DNA from: Hyposmocoma kahamanoa
Taxonomy: Eukaryota > Arthropoda > Insecta > Lepidoptera > Cosmopterigidae
NCBI RefSeq assembly: GCF_003589595.1
Contig: NW_020653854.1
Span: 25,200,168-25,264,167, forward strand
Length of the DNA: 64,000 nt
Direction: 5' to 3'
The translations under genes were made by a program, and so were the position numbers. Positions 43,109-53,868 of this stretch are shown in pieces. Every line of letters begins with the position of its first letter. Within the stretch, counting starts at the first letter, position 1. The notes beneath the pieces are model-generated. The model saw only the letters and a program-made list of their open reading frames with translations. It was not told the DNA's origin and searched no databases.

Positions 43109-43962
43109 TGCGGAAAGTTACTGCGTAACAAACTTTTGCTAATAACAAAAACTAATGAAGAACTGTAATGTTTAATGAAAAAGTCACTGTTTTATACTAA
43201 ATAATGACAGAAGACGAGTGCAAAATTACTTGATAAAAACTAATTTATCATAATGCGGTTATGCGGTTTTTAATGGTACTGTTTGTCAATTGGAATCAAA
43301 TTCTGTGAGAAATATGTGATAAAAATACCGCAAAATATAAAATATAATCTAACAATAGTGTCATATGCGTTTTTTGACGGTACGGGCAGAAAATTCCGAA
43401 AAATAGAAACTCTTAATGTACGAAATTAAAATTAATAAAAAGTTTACTGCATATTTTACAAAATTAAAACATGTTCCGCACTGAAACCGCAAGAAATTTT
43501 TGTTTGCCATCTAAGTATATCATATTTCTTACAAAATAACACAAAAAATAGAACTTCGGCAAGCTTCGGCAACTGTCATATCTCAAAGTCAAAGATTAGA
43601 AAAAGAAAATATTACATATGATGTTTATATATTTTTCTTTAAATAATGTTGTGCTAAATTACACATTTTTTATATCTCAAAGTAAAGTACACATTCCAAG
43701 CTTTCTAAAATGGGGTAAAACTTCTATGATTTCTATTGTTTTCATACTAGAAAATCATATCGAAGAAATAAAAGTTACAAAGTTGTTTTTGTATTTGTTT
43801 TATTCCTTATCTTCAAATGATTTCAACTGCGCCATACGAATGGTTAGAGATTTGAATCTTATTTATAATAATAGAGTAACTATTCAGCTACGATTTAAGG
43901 TATAATACATGCATCCCCGCATGCTTTTGTAAAAAGCATTTATGAGATGGCTCTCTTAAGAG
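43109..43962. other. Transib 5' non-coding region
   Basis: The long AT-rich leader of the Transib element, between the transposase start and the terminal repeat. A 95-codon plus-strand ORF (43618-43905) has no motif. AGAGATTTGAATC and TTCGGCAAGCTTCGGCA near 43557 are local repeats. Confidence 0.6.
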
Positions 43963-43975
43963 GGTTCCCATAGTG
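43963..43975 (-). repeat. Transib terminal inverted repeat (5' end)
   Basis: GGTTCCCATAGTG is the exact inverted partner of 40844-40856, followed by CGGCG. It lies about 870 bp upstream of the transposase start. Confidence 0.92.
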
Positions 43976-44275
43976 CGGCGTGTCTCTTACACCTCAGGCG
44001 ATAGTTTTTTTCTTTTTCAGTTGCCTAATTAATATAATTCTTCAGTGTATTTCACAGAAAATATCTTTCTATTTAGTATTCGACGCCTAATAAGCCTATT
44101 TGTTTTATTAATAGCTTTCAAATATATCTTGCTCATCCGTCAGCTATTTACCAGTTTCCCTGTTTTAATCTTTTATTGCCTAAAGTGTGAAGCATGAAAT
44201 ATGTGTTGATATTTGGGTATTCATAATAATGCCAACTTTCAAAGCATCTTTATGTTTTGGCTAGTTAGATTAGCA

Positions 44276-44320
44276 CAGGAAATGAAACTATTTTTCCGGA
44301 TATAAATCGCGTATATTTTA
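44276..44320 (+). repeat. F-family fragment
   Basis: AGGAAATGAAACTATTTTTC, CGGATATAAATCGCGTATAT: only the outer F segment. Confidence 0.65.
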
Positions 44321-44519
44321 TATCGCGTACATACCTTTCTATTTTAGATTAGCTATCGTATTCGTTAGATATTTGAATAAAAAAATTGATGGTATTTACT
44401 TACATATTAATTATATTAATAAATTTGATATATAAACTTTGATATAATAACATCTCACATTTTTATTACTTAGTCATTACATAACACACTGTTTGTTAAT
44501 TTTGTGTATTTTGATTGAG

Positions 44520-44760
44520 TAGGTACACAAAAATGTCTGTGTCTCGTTTGTGGTGTTTGTTTGGTGCGTCTGTGGAGCCCCCACATAATACCAGCACCGT
44601 GGCTGTTCTCAGCCACGGCATATGCTGAGTGGTGCCCTTTCAGTATTTTACTTTTAATTTAGTTTTGTTTATTTTGTAAGTACAATTTAAAATTAATGGC
44701 ACTGAATAAAATGTTCTTTCTTTCTTTTTCTTTCTTTCTTTCTATATTTGTTTTTTCACT
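44520..44760 (+). repeat. Retroposon 3' tail with TTTC microsatellite
   Basis: GCAGTGGCCC-like text (GGAGCCCCCACATAATACCA, AGCCACGGCATATGCTGAGT) is followed by an AT-rich stretch, AATAAAATG, and (TTTC)n at 44731-44752. The layout of a 3' UTR plus simple tail suggests a 5'-truncated retroposon. No coding part remains. Confidence 0.45.
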
Positions 44761-45165
44761 TTATCACTTTACCACCTCAGTTAACCGTGACCATGGGGCC
44801 TGTAAGGGGCCCGAAACGTTGATTTGTTTGAAAAAACAAATATGACGCGATTTAAATCCGGAAAAATAGGTCACTTCCTATGTGTAACAATCGCGAAAAC
44901 CTCATTCTTACGTACTCTACGTACGTGTAGAAATACCTCACACACAACAGCACTACACACAGATATACTATTACTCTCGAGTTCTTAGGTTTTCGCGATT
45001 GTTACACATAGGAAATGAAACTATTTTTCCGGATTTAAATCGCGTATATTTGTTTTTTCAAACAAACCGACGTTTCGGGCCCTTTACAGGTCCCATGGTC
45101 ACGGTTGACTGAGGTGGTACAGTCTTCAACCAGTTATGTCTAATATTGATGCAAACCACCCTATT
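44761..45165. repeat. F-family inverted pair (fold-back)
   Basis: A minus-oriented F copy (44761-44902) and a plus-oriented F copy (about 44980-45165) face each other across about 78 bp. Both have ACCTCAGT(T/C)AACCGTGACCAT or its complement, GGGCCCGAAACG, TTTAAATCCGGAAAAATA and CACATAGGAAATGA. The arms are about 140 bp and close in sequence. The plus copy has the extra inner part also seen at 30606. Confidence 0.85.
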
Positions 45166-46262
45166 TTTTCACTATAGTTACAATAGTTATTAATTAAATA
45201 CCTTATTTTTAATTTTACAAAGAAAACATTCCAATTTATATAGCTTCTATCCAACTTAATATAGCGTAAACCGTCATTTCCTATACTATTACTCTTTTAC
45301 ATAAAAACTTATTACGTAAACGTATTATTTTTGATTTATTTAGTAATATTGTATTTCCTCTTTGCTGTCTTGAAAGTCAGAAGACGATAATCTTGGGACT
45401 ATACGAACTAGACCCACGTTGTATTGAACTGTAGTAATAAGATACTACAACATATTTTGGTAAGTATAAGTTTAATACGTAATTTACTATCATTATCCGA
45501 CTTATCTTTACATTAAAGTTAATAGAATATTACAAATTATACAATGAAGTATTGCACTGACAGCAAAACACTTTAATGAATATATGTTCAATTATTAAAA
45601 TATGAAGATATCGAGTCATTTTTAAATGAACCTGCATTTAATCAGTGGTGGTCACGTAGACACGCACGCACACAGGTACGCACTCATATGCACACACACG
45701 CAACAACACGCACTTGAACCCGTTCACGCGAACGCATACAGACACTAAGGACACGTGCACCGAGTTTTTTTGAACGTTTAACACATAAGTCCCAAACTTT
45801 ATGGCAAAACTTAATTCAATTACAATGGATCAGCTATGGATATACAATTTTAGTTTAAAGCTCCATAATATAAAACAATTGATATCTAAAAGTGTGATGA
45901 ATAATCATTATCATGGTGCCAAGAAAATGTATAATATTCTTATTCTTTCAAGAAAATATTCTTGTAATACAATATATTGTATATAATAATGTAAAGTTCA
46001 CAAGATAATAAATAAATCTAAATCGAACCTTAGAGGATGGAAAAAAAAGATAATATTTTTATATTGTAATTTTTTGCTTTGGAATAAATCAACCAGGCCT
46101 TATGTTCAAGAAGTTCTTGCTTCTTCAAACTGACGAAAATGTATAATTTGGTAGGAGCTGCCTTAACATTAAAGGATGGAAAAAAATTGTTTTCTCCGTC
46201 TACGGAAAAAAATAAAGGAAAGGAGCTGCCTTATCTACGGAATAACCGTCCCTACCTAAATC
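45166..46262. other. Gene-free stretch, CA/CG-rich patch
   Basis: 45655-45760 is an impure CACACG/CACGCA-rich low-complexity patch. The 61-codon ORF at 45801 is not supported. No gene. Confidence 0.4.
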
Positions 46263-46803
46263 AAAAATGTCCACCACAAATGGCGGATTTAGTGTTGTAC
46301 TATAATCATAGATAAGTCAATATCGACATGCAAATGTATGGCGTGAATGTTGAAACTGTTTTTTATCCTTGCAAATTTGTACAGTTTACTGTAATCTAAG
46401 TATGATTAATATTAGACTATTATTACTAGGCAAGTAATGAGCCATTTTAACATAAACAAAACAAAAAAAAATTAACATAAAGTGTTTGACATAAATCAAT
46501 GTAGCGCTATTCCTTTTGGTAGGCCAAAAGAGATAGCACGACGGCACGCAGTAGTTAAATGAAGACGTCATATAACGTCTGACTTATATATGTCAATATA
46601 ACATGATCTTTGGTTTCCATAGTCTAAGGCCTTAACTAAAGAACGTGCATATCTAAAAAATTGAACGCTACAAATGGCGGATTTCTTTAATGTTGTACCA
46701 TAATCTATCGATAAGTCATTATCGACATGCAAATCAATGGCTTGAATGTTGAAACTGTTATTTTTTGTTTCTTTAGTTTGCTGTAACCAAAGTATGATTA
46801 AAA
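46263..46803 (+). repeat. Diverged direct duplication, about 390-bp spacing
   Basis: 46263-46412 and 46655-46803 share ACAAATGGCGGATTT, GATAAGTCA(A/T)TATCGACATG, GAATGTTGAAACTGTT and AAGTATGATTAA in the same order. The intervening segment (46480-46620) is related to the tandem units at 50.1-50.9 kb (TTTGACATAAATCAATGTAG, AACGTCTGA, TATGTCAATATAACAT). Confidence 0.75.
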
Positions 46804-46840
46804 CGTTTAATTAAAGTAGATCAATATCCCATTTGGGAAT

Positions 46841-46898
46841 ATCTTGTTCTATTTCTGCGAATAATCGATCCTGATTATTCGCAGAAATAGAACAAGAT
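46841..46898. repeat. Perfect 26-bp hairpin, 6-nt loop
   Basis: 46841-46866 and 46873-46898 are exact reverse complements (ATCTTGTTCTATTTCTGCGA...), separated by GATCCT. A perfect 26-bp stem in otherwise diverged DNA is unusual and must be recent, or maintained. Confidence 0.9.
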
Positions 46899-47229
46899 GA
46901 CATTTTGTTAATTTATATGTAGTTTCTTTGTTTTGTGTTAATTGTGGCAATTTTTTGAATTTTAAAATTAAAATTAAATTAAAAATTATTTATTAGACAA
47001 CAAAATTGTGAAGGTACAATGGAAATTAAATTAAGTACACAAAATAAAAGAAACACAATTTGTTGCAGCGACTATCGTGTACAAATAAAAATGACACTTG
47101 AATCCTGCACTAGGCTAAGCCTGTCTCGCAGGTAATCAGACTTTCCCTGTTACCAATTTCACGAATAAAGTAGCACAAATCATGAACGGAATATAATAAA
47201 AGAGAGTATTAACCAATTGTTTGAAAATG
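46899..47229. other. Gene-free stretch
   Basis: An AT-rich stretch between the hairpin and the LINE 3' end; no gene. Confidence 0.4.
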
Positions 47230-47234
47230 TTTAT

Positions 47235-47350
47235 ATGTGTGTGCGTGTGTGTGTGTGTGTGTCTGTGTGCATGATTGTTGTGTACGATAGTGTGTGTGAG
47301 TGTGTCAGTGAGTAAGTATGTGTGAGTGTTAATAAAGTAAATGTAAGTGT
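47235..47350 (-). repeat. (CA)n/(GT)n microsatellite
   Basis: GT-rich runs on the plus strand, purest at 47236-47263 and then imperfect to 47350. It forms the 3' tail of the adjacent LINE on the minus strand. The 95-codon ORF reading through it (Thr/His-rich) is an artefact. Confidence 0.85.
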
Positions 47351-47416
47351 GTGTAGCAGTCCGCTGCACGGGATAAATAAGGATCCAGGATTTTCGCTCA
47401 AGGTTCAGCAGCAGCA

Positions 47417-49075
47417 CTAACACACCATACTTAAAATATTCTCCATTTCAGAGTATGAAAGAGTTTCTAAGTAACGCCGGACTTTGTGCCTGAGCTCTGA
47501 GATCGAGCAGGACTTAATGCAACACAAAGAGTTTATTTTGTTGTAGATGTAGGGATGCAAAAATTTCGGAAACTTTCTGGCGAAGGTAGAATTTATAGTG
47601 GGGAGCGGTAGACCATAACGTCTTTTTTCAAGGGAACAACCATAATGTGGCGAAGAAATTACGCCTTTGTGTAAGTGCACCATGACCCGGAGCAAGAAAA
47701 GGCCCCGAACCGAAAGGACCTCACTTTCCTTATACACAGAGGCAGTTGGATATCTAATAGGTTTATTCAACATAACTTTTAACACGGATCGTTGGGCCCT
47801 TTCAAGTATCATCATGTTGACCTTACCAGCACCACCCCACACAGTAACACAATAACTGATAACAGATTCGCAAAGCGTCACATATATCATCCTCAGAAGA
47901 CCCAGTCCCGCTGACAAACGCAGATTCTTAAAGAGGTATATCAATTTGCGTAATCTTTTTGCAGTGACAATCAAGTGTTCTCCAAAAGTGAGCCTCTCGT
48001 CAATAAATACGCCAAGATATTTTACGCTAAACGCCCTGGTAATGCTTTGACACTTGCAAGGACCTCTACCTTCAAGTCCACAAGAGTGAACCGGAATGTC
48101 AGGAGAATGGGTGGGCGCGGATGCACCAGTCTTGTAGAAACAAAGGAATTGAGTTTTAGTTAAGTTGAGTGTCAGGAGATTGTTCCCAAGCCAGGCAGCC
48201 ATACGCGACATACCACTTTCAACCCGATCATAAACATATTTCCAGCTCGGACCACTGAAGATGATGGCAGTGTCATCTGCATAGCAAATAATGTCTGCCT
48301 GGTCCAAGTTTGAGTGAATAATGTCGTTAATGTAGACAATGAAAAGGGTAGGACCAAGCACGCTGCCCTGTGGCACCCCAAATTCGATAGATCTAGGATC
48401 GCTCGATTGATCAATGACTCTTGTGGACTGAGAACGTCCCGTCAAATAGCTCACAAACCAATCAAGCGCAACACCACGAATACCAAACAACTCAAGTTTA
48501 CGAACAAGAATGGGGATGGATACGGTATCGAAGGCTTTTGCCAGGTCAAGAAATACTCCGATGCAGGCCTTTTTGTTGTCGAGGTGTTCCGATATTACGT
48601 TTGTAAGTAATGAGACCGCATCCTGACAAGATTTCCCGCGTCTGAAGCCGAACTGTCTATCAGATAGTAAGTTCTTTTCCTCCAGAAAATCGGTGAGACG
48701 TTTGTTGACCATTTTTTCCAATATTTTAGAAAAACAACTCAAAAGTGAAATTGGCCTATAATTGCATGGATCTGATTTACTGCCAGATTTGAAAATGGGG
48801 ATGACAGTAGCAGATTTCCACTCAGAAGGAAGTTTTCCTTCAGTAAGGCTTAAGTTGCAGATGTGCGTGAGTGGCATTAGAAGATTGCGCTTATTAGCTT
48901 TTATAAATTTATTAGTGATGCCGTCTTCACCTGGAGCACTGTTAGGTCTCATGGCATCAATTATTGAGCCAATCTCGTCTACATCAGTAGGACGCATGAA
49001 AAGGGAATCTGGAGGTGATACCTGAAGTTTGACTCTGGCTGCAAGCGATCCTTGCATTAAAAAACCAATACGCAT
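47417..49075 (-). CDS. LINE reverse transcriptase (ORF2, partial)
   Basis: Reverse transcriptase of a non-LTR retrotransposon; it would copy element RNA at a nicked target. The open frame of 552 codons has no stop or shift. Residues 35-50 (MRPNSAPGEDGITNKFIK) open the RT domain; KSGSKSDPCNYRPISLL and DRQFGFRRGKSCQDAV follow. The catalytic Asp motif is FLDLAKAFDTV. GVPQGSVLGPTLFIVYIND and YADDTAI (the two catalytic Asp) follow, then the thumb region. The C-terminal third has YLGVFIDERLTFGEHL and ERAQRSVLKVMLNKP, as in CR1/Jockey-group elements. The frame is still open upstream of the first Met to the truncation point, so the Met is not a true start. Endonuclease and ORF1 are absent. Confidence 0.93.
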   Translation of the reverse strand: MRIGFLMQGSLAARVKLQVSPPDSLFMRPTDVDEIGSIIDAMRPNSAPGEDGITNKFIKANKRNLLMPLTHICNLSLTEGKLPSEWKSATVIPIFKSGSKSDPCNYRPISLLSCFSKILEKMVNKRLTDFLEEKNLLSDRQFGFRRGKSCQDAVSLLTNVISEHLDNKKACIGVFLDLAKAFDTVSIPILVRKLELFGIRGVALDWFVSYLTGRSQSTRVIDQSSDPRSIEFGVPQGSVLGPTLFIVYINDIIHSNLDQADIICYADDTAIIFSGPSWKYVYDRVESGMSRMAAWLGNNLLTLNLTKTQFLCFYKTGASAPTHSPDIPVHSCGLEGRGPCKCQSITRAFSVKYLGVFIDERLTFGEHLIVTAKRLRKLIYLFKNLRLSAGLGLLRMIYVTLCESVISYCVTVWGGAGKVNMMILERAQRSVLKVMLNKPIRYPTASVYKESEVLSVRGLFLLRVMVHLHKGVISSPHYGCSLEKRRYGLPLPTINSTFARKFPKFLHPYIYNKINSLCCIKSCSISELRHKVRRYLETLSYSEMENILSMVC

Positions 49076-49085
49076 TTCATATGCG

Positions 49086-49685
49086 GACGGACAAACGTGT
49101 GAACACTGGCCGAGCGCCTTTGATTTGTGATAAGCGCCAAATGAGCTCTATATAGATGACGCTCGCCTTCACTCGGTCAGCTAGGCGAGTGACATCGAAC
49201 GATGGCAAGGCAAGGCAAATAGGCTATCTATACGTTGGTATTGGTCTTCACCCGGCAACAATGGATAAACATATCATTGTATTGTTAGCTTTAAAAAATA
49301 GTTATTTTAGTATTAGAGTTGTTAGTGGGAAAAAATCGGAAACGAGTGATTAATGCTAGTAATAATAATTACTAGGTAAGTAATGAACCATTTTAAGCAA
49401 AATTAAATATAAAGTTATTTACCAACAAATGTAACGATGGAATTACATTATCATGTAATATGTCCAGTTACATTCAAAGTTCTATTAAAATTTGTCTCTT
49501 CAAAATGGAGCGAACAAACGAAGATACTATTTGATCCAATGTTTATGTTTCGACAGTCCTATAATTTCCAACCATTCTTCTTTATTTTTTAATTTGTAGG
49601 TAAACTTTAAAAATAATAATAATTAAATAATAAAAACCTCGTAGTGAATTGTTTTAATAAGAGGATATCGATAATATGTCTGCTT
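49086..49685. other. Gene-free, partly duplicated
   Basis: 49350-49400 (AATAATTACTAGGTAAGTAA and GAACCATTTTAA) resembles 46410-46450, on the other side of the LINE. No gene. Confidence 0.45.
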
Positions 49686-50893
49686 ACAAGAACAACACTA
49701 TCTCAAAATAATCGTCATCAACAATCATCAAAATATACTAACAAATAGGCAATCTAAAGTAACCAAAGCAAAATTGCGCAAGATTTATGAATAAACTATT
49801 TCAATGAGTCTAATTATATGAGATATTTGAGCTATTGTATGATTTATAGGCAGAAAAATGACACATGTGTAATGTAACATTCGATTGATTTCCGCTTTTT
49901 CTGTTGCCGCACCCCTTAATGCTGTAGCGACGCATTTTTAATCAATACTTAATTGTTCTCACTGTCAATATTTTTCATTCCATTATTTTACAGTCCATTT
50001 CATTACAATCCATGCGAATAATTCATTAAAACATTTGGCCAAACATTGGTTTTGACATTGGATGTACTGCCCTACTACTACAAAAATTGCAAAATGAGGA
50101 CAGTTGGCATCTAAGAAGACGTTACGTATTTTCAGTCCCCGTGTTTGACATAAATCAATGTAGTGCTATCTCTTTTGGCTTACGACGGCACGCAGTAAAA
50201 GACAATAAAATGTTTTTGTTTTCAACGTCTAAATGCATCATATATGTACATATAACGTCTGATTTACATATGTCAATATAACATAAAAACAAGAACAACA
50301 CTATCTCAAAATAATCGTTAACAACAATCATCAAAATATACAAATAAACAGGCAATCTAAAGTAACAAAAGCAAAATTTGGCAAGATTTATAAATAAACT
50401 ACTTAAATAAGTCTAATTACATGAAATATTTGGGCTATTGTGTGATTTATAGACAAAAAAATAACACATGCCTGTGCAACGTAACATTCCATTGATTTGC
50501 AGTTTTCTAAAGCCACATCCCTTAATGCTGCAGCGACGCATTTTTATTAATACCTAATTAATCTCACTGTCAATATTTTAGTCCAATTTAATTATAATAC
50601 ATGCGAATAATTCAATGGTACATTTGGAAAAACATTTGTTTTGACATTTGATGTACTTCCTTTTGACAACGGTATCATATACCTCATGTACTGAGAAATG
50701 GACACGGTTGGCATTTAAGATGACGTTACGTATTTTCGATTCCCGTGTTTGACACAGACCAATGTAATGCTATCTCTTTTGGCTTAAGACGGCACGTAAT
50801 AGTTAAATAAAGACAATAACATGTTTATGTTTTCGACGGCGAAATGCATCATATACATATAACGTCTGATTTATATATGGCAACGTAACATGT
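49686..50893 (+). repeat. Tandem duplication, two units of about 603 bp
   Basis: Unit 1 (49686-50288) and unit 2 (50289-50893) are collinear. Shared blocks include CAAGAACAACACTATCTCAA, CTAAAGTAAC, TTAATGCTG(T/C)AGCGACGCAT, GACAGTTGGCAT-like and GTGTTTGACA, and TTTACATATG(TCAA). Identity is moderate, with indels throughout. No coding frame is shared. The array lies within 250 bp upstream of gene A. Confidence 0.82.
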
Positions 50894-50964
50894 CCTTTAG
50901 TTTCCATAGTCTATGGATTTATATATGTCAACATAACACGTCCTTTGGTTTCCATAGTCTAAGC
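50871..50964 (+). repeat. Short tandem duplication, 46-48 bp unit
   Basis: GATTTATATATGGCAACGTA...TTTCCATAGTCTATGG is followed directly by ATTTATATATGTCAACATAA...TTTCCATAGTCTAAGC. A related single unit is at about 46585-46630. Confidence 0.75.
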
Positions 50965-51143
50965 TTCATCCTCACTGAAACTTTTTAAAGATAGTAAGTT
51001 GTTATTTTTTAGAGTTACGTTTTACATATATTATCTTTACTTATACATATATTATTGTCTTTTTTACAACGATAGATTCAATATAATTAGATAACGGAAG
51101 TTATATGGAAAAGTAAGAAATCAAGGGAAACTAAAATATAAAT

Positions 51144-53738
51144 ATGTACAACTCCGATTGGGTAGCGTATAAAATTCATATAACCCGTAGTGACCTTGAA
51201 GAAAACTTCAGGGAAGACCAAATAATTGAGAATGGACATTTAAAAAGGCAACAAGAAAACCTTAAAAATATATGCAGAGTATTAGATACTCGAAAAAGCT
51301 TGCTAAGGGATAAAGAAAGCATAGTACCAAAAATACAAGCTGAGGAAAATTTCACACAAAAATTGTTGACATTTGGAGACAAGACTAGCAGAGACAGAAA
51401 GAATACGCACTTAATAATGAAACGAGCAAGTTTTGAACAGGACCCTGATAGTAAAACTGTATTCAGAAATTACAACAATGTTAATAAAAATGGTGTTCAT
51501 GACAAACTTGAAGATAAAGCTATAGAAAAGACACAAGAAAATAAAGAGTCTTCTATTGACGAAGACGAAATTAAATGCACTTGTCAGACTTTGGAACAAC
51601 AACTTCATTGTGTAAGTCATAGGCCTCTCGTTTAAACTAATAGTTCATTATCATAAATTCATTCCATAGTTACTTAGACCAGACCGTCATTTCGTATTCA
51701 TCCTATACAAACACTGACTATAAGAAAACTATTTCCTAAAGCATGCTGTTACAGTCTAACAATTCCTTGCTTATTACTACAGTCATTCTTTTTGCTATTG
51801 TTACATGTGTGACGTAACACGATAACAAAATTATTAGATGCAATAATACTACCATATAATAAATTCCAAATAAATTCCAAATTCCATTCCTCAAATTCAT
51901 CAAATTCCAAAAAAAAAAAGCAAATAAATTCCAAAAATTGTAAAGTAAATTAATTTCCTCTCATAATATGGTAAATATAGTGAATTGAGGCATTAATATT
52001 TCTATACTAGACAAGCCACTTCATTTTCCTGATTAAACGATTGGTCTACGACTTTATATAACACCTTGACGCAAAAGTACAGGTTTCAAATAAGTTAAGT
52101 AAAGTACAATCATATATAACGTCGGACCATTTTAAAGACCAGCTTACAAACATAAAAGTCATAGAACCAGAAACACACGACAAAACAACGCCGAAAATAC
52201 CTTTAGAACCTAGAAAGATGGACAATCGAGTGATCAGAAAACATGATCATTTAACGTCTACATCAGATACTAGAAAGAAAACATTTAATTTGTGCGGAAA
52301 ACATATAAAGCCAACATTATTCGATAACATGGCAACAAATTCATCCAAAACTGAAATGAGTGGTATAAAAATTACAGTGAAATCAAAACATAAAAAGCCA
52401 GGTTTATATAACGAAACGATAAAAACGTTGCCTAGCAAAAATTTAAAAAAACCTGTGAGAGGAAAACAAGAAAAGTCAAGTAATGGATCAATATGTACTT
52501 GTTGTACATTGGGTAGTAAAAATGTAAAAAGAACAATCTGCAAAGAAGGTGTAAAGCCACAATTATCAAACGAATCAATGACAAGTACATCAGCTAGTGA
52601 AATTATAATTTTAGTGAAAAGAAAGCATAAAAAGCCAAAATACAATGAAATGATTAACGATAAAACTTTTACTACGAAGGAAAGACATAGCAAAGATTTC
52701 GAATTATCTGAAAAAACAAATATAAAACTATTAGATAAAGAAAATCTAGTGAATAGAAAACATAAAGAGCAAATTAAAATCGACGAAATATGCAAAAAAC
52801 CGAAATTGCTTGAAAAAACAAAAACAAAATTATTGGATAAAGAAAATCTAGTGGATAAAAAACATAAAGAGCAAATGGAATTCAGTCCATCAGATTTCGG
52901 TCCAAATAAACGAAAATGTGATCTGACCATTGATACCCATGAAGTGAACAGAAAACATAAAGACCAAATGAGAATCAATGATATATCCAAAAAGTCGGAT
53001 TTGCCTGAAAAAAAATATACTAAACTATTAAATAAAGAAAATGTAGACGATATAAGCAAAAATTACGAATTGTCTGAAAAAAGATGTACAACACTATTAG
53101 ATAAAGAAAATCTAGTGAATAGAAAAATTAAAGAGCAACTGAGAATCAACGAAACAAGCAAAAGGTCGAAATTGTTTGAAAAACCAAAAACAAAGTCATT
53201 GGATAAAAAAAATAAGGATCTGACTATTGATACCCGTGAAGAGGAGGAATCTGTTAGTGATGTCAAAGAAGATGACGATAACAGCTTTGACAATTTACCA
53301 TCCGACCAACTAGCCCAATGCGGCGCAGCTAAGCAAGTAGCAAAACCGTTCAAACACACAAAGTTCAAAGTCCCGTGGTCTTGTAGATCTTGGTTAAATA
53401 GTCACTTACAAAGATGTCGAGAATATCATGAATTTACTGAATTAAATACTAGACACCAAAGGTCGTTACAACAAAATTGTCCCAACCCCTTTGGATGTTC
53501 ACTTCAATCACCGATATGTAGCTGGGATAGACCAACACCGAAAATGCCATGTTTATGGCCAAAGGCACAATATTGCAGTGATGATTACATAAAGTCTTGT
53601 ACTCCTAAGTTCCTGCAAGATACGAAGACATCTCCCACATTTTTTCAGGTTTTATGTGGAACTATAGCAGTATGCTTTTGTTTACCGTGTCTAATTCTCT
53701 ATTCACTGTTCCATGTTCGTGGTTGTTGTAAATTTTAA
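51144..53738 (+). CDS. Gene A: repeat-rich, C-terminally membrane-anchored protein
   Basis: Not recognised. Proposed two-exon gene: exon 1 51144-51611 (ATG, MYNSDWVAYK), donor TGT|GTAAGT, intron of 471 bp, acceptor ACAG|GTTTCA, exon 2 52083-53738; both junctions are phase 0 and the sum is about 707 residues. The product is rich in Lys, Asn, Thr and Ser with almost no Pro/Gly-structured core. Seen: a CxCxTL motif at the exon 1 end (KCTCQTLEQQ) and again as ICTCCTLGSKN. Five degenerate units of about 34 residues follow (SKxxxLxEKxxTKLLDKENLVNRKHKEQ), four of them with a KEN. After an acidic linker comes a Cys-rich WSC-containing region and a C-terminal hydrophobic helix (VLCGTIAVCFCLPCLILYS) followed by a short basic tail. 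That predicts a tail-anchored or single-pass protein facing the cytosol or nucleus. Gene B has a similar design. If the intron is wrong, exon 2 alone gives 506 residues from ATG 52218. Confidence 0.62.
51612..52082 (+). other. Proposed gene A intron (GT-AG)
   Basis: The donor GTAAGT is a perfect consensus. The acceptor ...AAAGTACAG has a weak polypyrimidine tract. Phase 0 on both sides and an open frame for 45 codons before the first exon 2 Met support it. Confidence 0.55.
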
Positions 53739-53868
53739 ATAGTCTCCAATACATTGTAACAGTAATACATTTTCAATGGTACAAGATCCCTGTAATTGAT
53801 ATGGTTTGTTTTTCACATCCATTATTTTATTTGTATCGTCCTACCGTCATTATATGTCCTGGCTCTAT

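Larger units (their letters stand above)
40844..43975 (-). mobile_element. Transib DNA transposon, full length, 3132 bp
   Basis: The ends CACTATGGGAACC (40844) and GGTTCCCATAGTG (ending 43975) are 13-bp perfect inverted repeats. They are flanked by an exact 5-bp duplication CGGCG (40839-40843 and 43976-43980). Transib elements make 5-bp GC-rich target duplications of the CGNCG type. Their terminal CAC-bearing heptamer resembles the CACAGTG heptamer of V(D)J recombination signals. The element encodes on the minus strand a RAG1-core-like transposase spanning 43108-41118. The match of ends, target duplication and transposase makes this identification secure. Confidence 0.95.
47230..49085 (-). 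mobile_element. 5'-truncated CR1/Jockey-like LINE
   Basis: On the minus strand the element starts abruptly near 49085 inside ORF2 and ends in a (CA)n-rich 3' region (47235-47350). The endonuclease domain is missing, which is typical of target-primed reverse transcription that stops early. It interrupts a zone of diverged duplications (46.3-46.8 and 49.4-51.0 kb). Confidence 0.85.

Noticed and set aside
47136..47423. 95-codon Thr/His-rich ORF
   Set aside because: It reads through a (CA)n microsatellite at the 3' end of a LINE.
52247..53059. 270-codon minus-strand ORF opposite gene A
   Set aside because: It mirrors the repeated Lys-rich codons of gene A on the other strand (Ser/Phe/Leu-rich product). 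The plus strand is longer, has a splice-consistent start and a clear C-terminal anchor.
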